Below are positions 31,853-37,587 of a stretch of DNA of 37,587 nucleotides, piece after piece. The position numbers were made by a program, and so were the translations under genes. Source of the stretch: a virus; IMG/VR virus record IMGVR_UViG_3300025853_000260, positions 1 through 37,587 of that record; one strand, 5' to 3'. Each line of letters begins with the position of its first letter. Position 1 is the stretch's first letter. The notes beneath the pieces are model-generated. The model did not search any database and was not told the origin of the DNA. It saw nothing but the letters and a program-made list of their open reading frames with translations.

Positions 31853-32028
31853 GTAGATTATATGACTCGATGTTTAGACATTTGTTGGGGCTGGCTGAGG
31901 GGGACAACTCTGAAGACCATGCGGGTGCTATCTTATGGAATGCTTCAGCTTGGATATGGACGGAGCAAAAGATTAAAGAAGGAAAGCTGCCGCAAGAACT
32001 ATCAGATATAAGTTATAGAGATGAGTGA
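31663..32028 (+). CDS. dATP/dGTP diphosphohydrolase-like protein (MazZ/DUF5664 family)
   Basis: The product is 121 residues. Family blocks are FSTGARRDGDDGRGRPSLIP (15-34), KRFEAGGKLYGDDNWKQG (43-60), FRHLLGLAEG (71-80) and EDHAGAILWNASA (84-96), with Glu46 and Glu84-Asp85 as likely metal ligands of an all-alpha pyrophosphohydrolase. It would convert dNTP to dNMP and pyrophosphate, adjusting pools. The first 190 bases overlap the exonuclease gene in another frame. No PurZ- or DatZ-like gene is visible, so a 2-aminoadenine genome is not supported. Confidence 0.8.
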   Translation: MDTEELPNQGYTRNFSTGARRDGDDGRGRPSLIPPVALRSLAKRFEAGGKLYGDDNWKQGFPLSRLYDSMFRHLLGLAEGDNSEDHAGAILWNASAWIWTEQKIKEGKLPQELSDISYRDE

Positions 32029-32227
32029 TAATGAAATAGTATTACCAGCGTTGAGTAAGTCTTTGATAGAAAAGCTTGACAAACTGTTCCCGGATAAATG
32101 TCCCCTCTTGACAGACTCTGATAGAGATGTATGGTTTAAGGTAGGACAAAGAAGTGTAATTAATTATTTACAACAGACTTACGACGAACAATTACAAGAC
32201 AACATCATCACCAAAGACTTAGAATAG
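32021..32227 (+). CDS. Hypothetical protein, 68 residues
   Basis: The product is helical and slightly acidic: SKSLIEKLDKLFPDKCPLLT, DVWFKVGQRSVINYLQQTYD. It overlaps the diphosphohydrolase gene by 8 bases. Similar short proteins recur near this locus in marine podoviruses, as far as I recall. Function unknown. Confidence 0.6.
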   Translation: MSDNEIVLPALSKSLIEKLDKLFPDKCPLLTDSDRDVWFKVGQRSVINYLQQTYDEQLQDNIITKDLE

Positions 32228-32229
32228 CT

Positions 32230-32439
32230 ATGTGTTTCTCACAGCCTAACATCCCACCTCCCCCTCCTCCACCAGCTCCACCACCACCGCCATTACCTAC
32301 GGCAGAACGAGCTGTTACTAAGAGGGCTACTGAACCTACTAAGCGTAAGCGTGGTACACAGCAACTAACAGCTACTCGCCGTCCTACTTTAAGCATGGGT
32401 GCAGCTAACGGTGGTACAGGAGTACAGCTTTCACAATAA
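32230..32439 (+). CDS. Proline-rich small protein, possibly T7 gp7.3-like
   Basis: The product is 69 residues. MCFSQPNI is followed by an almost pure Pro/Ala stretch (residues 9-22), a basic middle (RAVTKRATEPTKRKRG) and a C-terminal tail SMGAANGGTGVQLSQ. T7 gp7.3, also small, basic and located upstream of the portal, ends in a comparable Ser/Gly-rich tail and is a tail-assembly protein. The link rests on position and tail pattern only. Confidence 0.5.
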   Translation: MCFSQPNIPPPPPPPAPPPPPLPTAERAVTKRATEPTKRKRGTQQLTATRRPTLSMGAANGGTGVQLSQ

Positions 32440-32459
32440 CAATAGTAATATAAATATAT

Positions 32460-32777
32460 ATGAGCCTTCGCACACTAGATAAAAAGACTCTACTCTCATC
32501 TGTTACATCTTCAGGGGCGGGTAGTGCATTCGGGTCTGAGCGTACTAAGGGTTGGACATTTGTCATAGCCACTGAGTCCGCTGGAGCTGCAACAATAGAT
32601 ATAGAAGCTTACATTGGAGGAGCTTGGCATGTAGTACACAGTCAATCAGTATCAGCCGAAGGATCGGTTATGGTACGAGATGACCACGGACACTACGAAA
32701 AGCTAAGAGCTAATGTAAGTGCTTACACATCAGGAACCCACAGCGTCTACGCTACTGGAACTGTTGACTCCCTATAA
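32460..32777 (+). CDS. Small structural-type protein, 105 residues
   Basis: The product is beta-rich and Ser/Ala/Gly-rich with IDIEAYIGGAWHVVHSQSVS, resembling a small beta-sandwich of virion accessory proteins. An AT-rich leader (AATATAAATATAT) lacks a Shine-Dalgarno. The TAA overlaps the ATG of the next gene by one base. It belongs to a run of six small genes before the portal. Function unknown; a virion role is inferred. Confidence 0.55.
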   Translation: MSLRTLDKKTLLSSVTSSGAGSAFGSERTKGWTFVIATESAGAATIDIEAYIGGAWHVVHSQSVSAEGSVMVRDDHGHYEKLRANVSAYTSGTHSVYATGTVDSL

Positions 32778-32977
32778 TGTCCATTGAGTTCACATCAGGA
32801 TTTGAAAAGCCCAGCGGTATCATCGCATTCCCTGGTAACTTTATTCGACCAGCTTTTGAAAAGCTCTACGGATTTGATGCACCACAAGAGGAAGTCATTG
32901 ACGGAGCAATCTTTACAGAAGCTAGTGAACCATTGACAACAGAACTAAACGAAATATTATTATTTGAACCAGCTTAA
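32777..32977 (+). CDS. Hypothetical protein, 66 residues, shared C-terminal module
   Basis: The C-terminal LTTELNEILLFEPA resembles LTTELGDILMIEPV at the end of the protein at 15872-16216, 17 kb away. The N-terminal half (FEKPSGIIAFPGNFIRPAFE) is not recognised. The shared ending suggests a common attachment or folding module for virion accessory proteins. Confidence 0.55.
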   Translation: MSIEFTSGFEKPSGIIAFPGNFIRPAFEKLYGFDAPQEEVIDGAIFTEASEPLTTELNEILLFEPA

Positions 32978-32982
32978 TACTC

Positions 32983-33468
32983 ATGGCTAATAAAAAAATT
33001 ACAGAACTTACCGAGCTGACAACACCAGCGGGTGCAGACATACTTGCAATCGTTGACGACATAGCGGGTACAGCGACCACTAAGAAAGTAACCGTTACCA
33101 ATCTAATGGGGCAAGCATCTGCCTCTAACTTATCAAGCTACGACTTTAATGGTAATGCGATCAGCAACTTTGACGCTTCTATTAACGATCAAACAGGAAC
33201 CACATATACATTAGTAGCTGGAGACAACGGTAAAGTAGTTGTGTTAGACAATGCTTCTGCTGTAACTGTCACAGTACCAAGTGGTTTAGGAGCTGGTTTT
33301 AACTGTAGCTTCGTACAAAAAGGAGCAGGTCAAGTAAGCTTTGCTACTTCCAGTACTACCATTAACAACAGACAGTCCCACACTAAGATCAACGGACAGT
33401 ACGGAGTAGCTAGTATAGTAGCTTACGCAACTGACACCTTTGTTCTTGCTGGAGATACTGCTTCCTAA
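32983..33468 (+). CDS. Fibre-like virion protein, 161 residues
   Basis: The N-terminus MANKKITELTELTTPAGADI is the common start of short phage fibre or head-fibre proteins. The C-terminal half (TYTLVAGDNGKVVVLDNASA, VTVPSGLGAGFNCSFVQKGA) is a beta-rich tip found in many marine phage fibre proteins. No enzymatic motif is visible. It lies in a run of accessory structural genes before the portal; binding to host surface or capsid is inferred. Confidence 0.7.
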   Translation: MANKKITELTELTTPAGADILAIVDDIAGTATTKKVTVTNLMGQASASNLSSYDFNGNAISNFDASINDQTGTTYTLVAGDNGKVVVLDNASAVTVTVPSGLGAGFNCSFVQKGAGQVSFATSSTTINNRQSHTKINGQYGVASIVAYATDTFVLAGDTAS

Positions 33469-33470
33469 TA

Positions 33471-34229
33471 ATGTTCGTTCTTCCGACATTCAATCTTGGG
33501 GTAGTAGGTAGTCCTACAGGTCCGGCAGCATTTCCTAATGCATACTCCATGTCTTTTGACGGGACTGACGATTATCTCTCTAACCTTGAGTCAGGACCGC
33601 TCTTCAATTGGGGGGCTAACGATCATTCTATATCTGCTTGGGTGAAACCTGATACTGTAGCTATCTCAGGTGGTTATACTAACCCGTATCAAAGTCGTAG
33701 CATAGTTTCTAGGGCTAATGTGTACTTTGCATTGTATCTTACAAGAGACGGATATCCTGCTTTATATTGGTATGCTGGAGGAGTTAAAACATTAATAGCT
33801 ACATCCACAGTCTCGACAACAGCGTGGACTCATGTAGTTGGTACATGGAATGCTAATGGTTGTGATATTTATGTAAATGGTACTCTTGAGAACAGTAACG
33901 CTACTCAATCACCCGCTGATGCGTCCTCTAGCAATAACCAGTTTTATATAGGTAAGCATGGTTTTGGTGCTCAGAATTATTACGGAGGCTTAATTGACGA
34001 AGTCGCGGTTTTTGGTAATGAGTTATCATCCACTCAAGTTAGTGATATTTACACAGGAGATGGTGATTTATCTACCTATGCTACAGATAATACTTTGAAT
34101 TTAGATAACTGGTGGAGGATGGGAGATTCGGACTCAGGAACCGGTACTACTGTCACTGACTTAGGCAGCGAAGGCTATGATTTAACATTAACTAATGGTG
34201 CTTCATTTGATAGTGATACTCCATTTTAA
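33471..34229 (+). CDS. LamG/concanavalin-like lectin-domain protein
   Basis: The product is 252 residues. Residues 25-190 follow the laminin G-like jelly-roll pattern: YSMSFDGTDDYLSN, HSISAWVKPD, AWTHVVGTWNANGCDIYVNG, GLIDEVAVFGNELSSTQVSDIY, then DNWWRMGDSDSGTGTTVTDL. This fold often binds glycans. It is probably displayed on the virion for surface adhesion; location is inferred from its structural-gene neighbours. It starts 2 bases after the preceding stop. Confidence 0.8.
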   Translation: MFVLPTFNLGVVGSPTGPAAFPNAYSMSFDGTDDYLSNLESGPLFNWGANDHSISAWVKPDTVAISGGYTNPYQSRSIVSRANVYFALYLTRDGYPALYWYAGGVKTLIATSTVSTTAWTHVVGTWNANGCDIYVNGTLENSNATQSPADASSSNNQFYIGKHGFGAQNYYGGLIDEVAVFGNELSSTQVSDIYTGDGDLSTYATDNTLNLDNWWRMGDSDSGTGTTVTDLGSEGYDLTLTNGASFDSDTPF

Positions 34230-34232
34230 GTT

Positions 34233-34463
34233 ATGAAATATATTTTAATTAACACATCGGATTTAAGTTTAATTGATTTTAACCAAGTAGCTCAAACATC
34301 TGTTGACACGCTCCGTTACTCGGTAGACGGTACTAAGACCTTTGTTAAATTTAAAGGCGACACTCCTAGCTTTCTAATAGGTGAACCACAGTACACACGG
34401 GAAGAGATGTTAAGTATTTTAAGTGGGGAGGATTGGTTTAATCCTGACGAAGTACTTCAATAA
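34233..34463 (+). CDS. Hypothetical protein, 76 residues
   Basis: The product has an N-terminal beta region (KYILINTSDLSLIDFNQV), then YSVDGTKTFVKFKGDTPSFL, and an acidic end. The final A overlaps the portal ATG (TAATG), so it is coupled with the portal. It may accompany the LamG protein, for example as an assembly partner, but no family is recognised. Confidence 0.6.
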   Translation: MKYILINTSDLSLIDFNQVAQTSVDTLRYSVDGTKTFVKFKGDTPSFLIGEPQYTREEMLSILSGEDWFNPDEVLQ

Positions 34464-36019
34464 TGCACGAAACAGCTCAAGGGTTATATCACTCGTTGGA
34501 GAACCAGCGGTGGTCATTTTTAGACAGAGGTCGTACATCTTCTGAGCTTACGCTTCCTTATGTACTACCGCCTGACGGACATAACTACGCTACTAAGTAC
34601 TACACACCGTATCAAGGTATCGGAGCTAGAGGTGTACTGAATCTAAGTAGTAAGTTATTGTTAGCACTGTTACCACCTAACGCTCCATTCTTTCGTCTGG
34701 TTATAGATAGATATGAACTGGACAAAGCAAAGCAGGAGTTAGGACCAGAGGGTGGTGAGCAGTTACGCACAGACTTAGAGAAAGCATTAGCTGATGTAGA
34801 GCGTAGTGTATCACAGGAAGTAGAAGTACAGAACTTCAGGAACGGTATCTTCCAAGCACTAAAGAACTTACTTATTACTGGTAACAGTTTGTTGTACTTA
34901 CCGGACGAAGGTGGTATGCGTGTGTTCAAGCTTGATCGTTATGTCGTCAAGAGAGACCCAATGGGTAATGTTACACACATAGCAGTGAAAGAAACTGTAG
35001 CTCCTATGATGCTTCCTGAATCTGTAAGAGAAGAAGTATATCGTCAGGAAAAGGAGAACAGCTGTGACCTCTACACCGCAATCGTCAGAGAAGGAGATAA
35101 GTACAAAGTCTACCAGGATGTTAAAGGAATGCTCATCGAAGAAAGTATGGGTGAGTATCCGATTGATAAGTCCCCGTGGCTCCCGTTACGCTACACCCAG
35201 ATTGATGGAGAGGACTACGGCAGAGGCTTTGTTGAAGAGTACCTCGGAGACTTAAAGAGTTTAGAAGCACTGACCAAAGCAATCGTAGAAGGTAGTGCAG
35301 CAGCAGCTAAAGTATTGTTCATGGTTAATCCGAATGGTACAACAAGAGCACGGACATTAGCTGAAGCTCCTAACGGTGCGATTGTACAAGGGTCGGAAGG
35401 AGATGTATCTGTGTTGCAGTTGAATAAGTTTAATGACTTCCGTACTGCACAAGCCACAATGAATGGTATAACAGATCGTCTCAGCCAAGCATTTCTTTTG
35501 ACATCGGGAGTTGTTAGAGATGCAGAGAGAGTGACTGCTGAAGAGATACGCATGTTAAGTCAAGAGCTTGAAGCTGCTCTGGGTGGTCTCTACTCTCTGT
35601 TATCTCAAGAGCTACAGCTTCCTATTGTCAGTCGTTTGATGGACAAGATGTCTAAGAGCAAGCGTCTACCTAAGATACCTAAAGATATTGTTAAGCCTAC
35701 TATTGTTACTGGTGTTGAAGCACTTGGTCGTGGTAATGATCTTAACAGATTGGATATGTTCTTAGCAGGTGCTAATCAGATAGTAGGACCACAAGCAGTT
35801 ACTCAATACTTAAATGTATCTGACTACTTCAAGCGTCGTGCTACTGCTCTTGGTATTGAGACTGAAGGGCTGATCAAGACAGAAGAAGAAATTCAACAAG
35901 CTATGCAACAAGCTCAGATGATGGAGATGGCACAGAAACTCGGAGCACCCGCAGTAGCACCAGCTATCAACGCAGCACAGGAGCAGTACATGGCACAACA
36001 ACAACCACAAGAGGAATAA
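34463..36019 (+). CDS. Portal / head-tail connector protein (T7 gp8-like)
   Basis: The product is 518 residues (T7 gp8 is 536). Twelve copies would form the portal through which DNA is packaged and ejected. Hallmarks are the N-terminal LENQRWSFLDRGRTSSELTL, YATKYYTPYQGIGARGVLNL, LPLRYTQIDGEDYGRGFVEE and ERVTAEEIRMLSQELEAALG. The C-terminus is Gln/Met-rich. It is followed after 3 bases by scaffold. Confidence 0.95.
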   Translation: MHETAQGLYHSLENQRWSFLDRGRTSSELTLPYVLPPDGHNYATKYYTPYQGIGARGVLNLSSKLLLALLPPNAPFFRLVIDRYELDKAKQELGPEGGEQLRTDLEKALADVERSVSQEVEVQNFRNGIFQALKNLLITGNSLLYLPDEGGMRVFKLDRYVVKRDPMGNVTHIAVKETVAPMMLPESVREEVYRQEKENSCDLYTAIVREGDKYKVYQDVKGMLIEESMGEYPIDKSPWLPLRYTQIDGEDYGRGFVEEYLGDLKSLEALTKAIVEGSAAAAKVLFMVNPNGTTRARTLAEAPNGAIVQGSEGDVSVLQLNKFNDFRTAQATMNGITDRLSQAFLLTSGVVRDAERVTAEEIRMLSQELEAALGGLYSLLSQELQLPIVSRLMDKMSKSKRLPKIPKDIVKPTIVTGVEALGRGNDLNRLDMFLAGANQIVGPQAVTQYLNVSDYFKRRATALGIETEGLIKTEEEIQQAMQQAQMMEMAQKLGAPAVAPAINAAQEQYMAQQQPQEE

Positions 36020-36022
36020 CAA

Positions 36023-36805
36023 ATGGCTGAATTACACCGAGTAGAGATTAACGAAAAAGCACCGAATGAAATCGAACCCGAAGAGAAACCAGCGGAAGTC
36101 ACCGAGCAACAAACCACGGAACTACCGCAAGAAGAGAACGACCGCCCGCAATGGCTCCCCGAAAAGTTCAAGAGTGCGGAAGACATGGCACAAGCGTACT
36201 CCGAGCTGGAAAAGAAACTTGGACAACCTAAGGAAGAAGCTACGGAAGAACCTGAACAAAGTGAAGCGGAAGCTGAGAACAAAGAAGAACAAGCTGAAGA
36301 GAATGTTAGTGAAGCATATCAAACGATTGCGGAAGCAAGTAAAGAGTTCTTTGAAAACGACGGTACACTTAGTGAGGAAACTTATAACGCTTTAGAAAAA
36401 GCAGGACTTCCTAGAGATTTAGTTGACAGCTACGCAGCTGGTCAGCAAGCATTATTACAATCTGAAGAAGCTCAAATACAAAGCGTTGCGAACGGTCAAT
36501 ACGATGCGATGGCAGAGTGGGCGAATGAGAATTTACCACAAGAAGAGATCGATGCTTTTGATGAGGCGGTCACCGGGGGTACAGTTCAACAAGCTAAATT
36601 AGCAGTGCAAGGATTGTACGCCAGGTATCAGAATGCTACAGGTAGTACTCCTAAGTTAACACAGGGAGCAGTATCTGGTACATCAACCATGCCATTTAAA
36701 AGTATGCAGGAGTTAGCACGAGCACAGTCTGATCCACGCTATCGTTCCGGTGATAAAGCATATCACGAAGAGATTGACAGACGGTTGGCAGTTAGTAATA
36801 TTTGA
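36023..36805 (+). CDS. Capsid scaffolding protein (T7 gp9-like)
   Basis: The product is 260 residues (T7 gp9 is 307) and extremely rich in Glu and Gln (EPEEKPAEVTEQQTTELPQE and more), with WLPEKFKSAEDMAQAYSELE, a common phage scaffold motif. The C-terminal KSMQELARAQSDPRYRSGDK is also typical. It guides capsid assembly and then leaves. GGAATAACAA precedes the ATG. A hairpin and two membrane genes follow, unlike T7, where capsid is next. A basic frame inside (36066-36395) is an offset shadow. Confidence 0.92.
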   Translation: MAELHRVEINEKAPNEIEPEEKPAEVTEQQTTELPQEENDRPQWLPEKFKSAEDMAQAYSELEKKLGQPKEEATEEPEQSEAEAENKEEQAEENVSEAYQTIAEASKEFFENDGTLSEETYNALEKAGLPRDLVDSYAAGQQALLQSEEAQIQSVANGQYDAMAEWANENLPQEEIDAFDEAVTGGTVQQAKLAVQGLYARYQNATGSTPKLTQGAVSGTSTMPFKSMQELARAQSDPRYRSGDKAYHEEIDRRLAVSNI

Positions 36806-36832
36806 TACAGTAGATAGTTCATTCATACACAG

Positions 36833-36887
36833 ACCCCTATCTAGGTTTTTTTTGTTTTGCATTTTGTTTCGCCTAGGTAGGGGTTTC
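36833..36887 (+). terminator. 13-bp-stem hairpin with T-rich loop after scaffold
   Basis: ACCCCTATCTAGG (36833-36845) pairs with CCTAGGTAGGGGT (36872-36884) over 13 positions with one G-U. The 26-base loop is almost all T and G (TTTTTTTTGTTTTGC...). TTTCTGTTT runs across the 3' edge of the stem. It ends a few bases before the next ATG (36893). It may be a terminator that limits transcripts passing from portal and scaffold to the membrane genes. Confidence 0.6.
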
Positions 36888-36892
36888 TGTTT

Positions 36893-37267
36893 ATGATAAA
36901 GTCTATGGCAACAGAGATAGGCGAGAATGTACAAGTAAAAGCTAACCTCGCATTCATGGCTAAAGTAATAGCTGTGGTGGGTAGCGTGGTTTGGGGATAC
37001 AGTGTTATATGGAACAAGATCAATGAGCTGGATAACGGACTAGGTCGGGTACAACATGAGGGTACTATGCTAGGCGATCTATCGGCACGGATGTTACACA
37101 TTGAGAAGTTCGCAGAACAATCCAAAGGAGACCTAGATCATCTCATGTCACTACAGGATGCACCTATAACATCTGACTATCAACAGTTTGAGCGGATCAA
37201 ATACTTAGAGAAAGAGTTAGATATACTTAGAGGTAAGTTTGATTATTTTATATACGGAGTAAAGTGA
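36893..37267 (+). CDS. Membrane protein with coiled coil, possible lysis protein
   Basis: The product is 124 residues, or 120 if the ATG at 36905 is used (MATEIGENVQ). One membrane segment spans about residues 20-41 (FMAKVIAVVGSVVWGYSVIW). The rest is a charged helical domain (ARMLHIEKFAEQSKGDLDHL, RIKYLEKELDILRGKFDYFI). Topology resembles inner-membrane spanin or holin-like proteins, but no spanin partner or lipobox is visible. It starts 6 bases after the T-rich end of the hairpin. Confidence 0.5.
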   Translation: MIKSMATEIGENVQVKANLAFMAKVIAVVGSVVWGYSVIWNKINELDNGLGRVQHEGTMLGDLSARMLHIEKFAEQSKGDLDHLMSLQDAPITSDYQQFERIKYLEKELDILRGKFDYFIYGVK

Positions 37268-37271
37268 AGAG

Positions 37272-37587
37272 ATGGGCGAGTTACTTATGTTATTTATCAC
37301 GGGTGGTGGTAGCACTGCTATGGGGGCGATTCTTAAAGGTGTATTTGGTTATGTGTTTGAAGCTAAACAACAAAAGCACGATCTTGAAATGGCGAGAGAG
37401 GCTCGTGCGTCTGATAATTTCCTTCGACTACAAGCTGAAATCGCTAAAAGCGGTACTGGGGAGTTTGTTTCTTTTACTCGTCGTATTCTTGCTGTTATCG
37501 GGGTGTCTACGCTCTGTGCTTGTATCATCCTCTGTACCCTCTTCCCCTCCGCAGAAATCGTCACCCTTACCAACGCAGACGGAGAGG
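37272..37587 (+). CDS. Membrane protein, possible 3TM-type holin, 3' end missing
   Basis: The frame opens at ATG 37272 and remains open to the window end, giving 105 residues. A Gly-rich N-terminus (LLMLFITGGGSTAMGAILKG) is followed by a charged helix (EAKQQKHDLEMAREARASDN), then LQAEIAKSGTGEFVSFTRRI leading into a hydrophobic segment (AVIGVSTLCACIILCTLF). The helix-then-RRI/RP-hydrophobic pattern recalls the holin family of gene-transfer-agent type. Holin function is inferred. It probably joins the capsid gene in a circular map. Confidence 0.5.
   Translation, partial: MGELLMLFITGGGSTAMGAILKGVFGYVFEAKQQKHDLEMAREARASDNFLRLQAEIAKSGTGEFVSFTRRILAVIGVSTLCACIILCTLFPSAEIVTLTNADGE

Noticed and set aside
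31663-32028. Evidence for a Z (2-aminoadenine) genome
   Set aside because: Only the MazZ-like gene is seen; there is no PurZ- or DatZ-like gene, and the DNA polymerase is an ordinary T7-type enzyme.
36066-36395. 109-residue Lys/Arg-rich frame inside the scaffold gene
   Set aside because: Produced by reading the GAA/GAG-rich scaffold codons one base out of frame; no ribosome-binding site and no conserved pattern.

Overview
The window is most of the genome of a lytic T7-like podovirus (Autographiviridae type). The order follows T7: a single-subunit RNA polymerase and an early block, then ssDNA-binding protein, endonuclease I, primase-helicase, DNA polymerase and 5'-3' exonuclease, then portal, scaffold, capsid, tail tubes A and B, internal virion proteins, tail fibre and terminase. 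Every credible gene is on the + strand. Small families such as the short basic proteins after the fibre, an Mtd_N-like fibre piece and recurrent fibre modules resemble those of marine podoviruses. I see no photosynthesis genes, integrase, repressor or tRNA. Few genes have a clear Shine-Dalgarno sequence. The host cannot be named from the sequence.

Layout: 1-680 is the 3' part of the major capsid gene. 756-12667 holds tail tubes A and B and the four internal virion proteins; the largest carries a zincin-like HELWH motif. 12684-17297 holds the tail fibre, a putative holin, small basic proteins and fibre-like proteins, and it closes with a strong UUCG-tetraloop terminator. 17387-19286 encodes the small and large terminase. 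19287-20390 is mostly non-coding and is where T7 has its genome ends and early promoters. 20391-23277 is an early operon of small unknown genes plus an HNH nuclease. 23274-31852 holds RNA polymerase and the replication and recombination genes, interrupted by two free-standing nuclease genes. 31663-34463 has a MazZ-like pyrophosphohydrolase and small structural or adhesin-like genes. 34463-36805 encodes portal and scaffold. After a hairpin come two membrane-protein genes, the second running off the window end.

In T7 the scaffold gene is followed by the capsid gene. The two ends of the window (membrane genes after scaffold; capsid 3' end) therefore probably meet in one circularly permuted map, with a few hundred bases missing between them. 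That joining is inferred. The genes form one programme: early takeover, phage-RNAP transcription, genome replication using recycled nucleotides, virion assembly, packaging and lysis. I cannot find an endolysin gene.

Items most worth a second look: a dispersed TTACCTG[A/T]CC motif confined to 20.8-24.0 kb; long out-of-frame overlaps between conserved genes; a coiled-coil protein whose repeats are kept in protein but scrambled in DNA; the zincin in the ejected internal protein; and two structured non-coding regions around the likely genome end.
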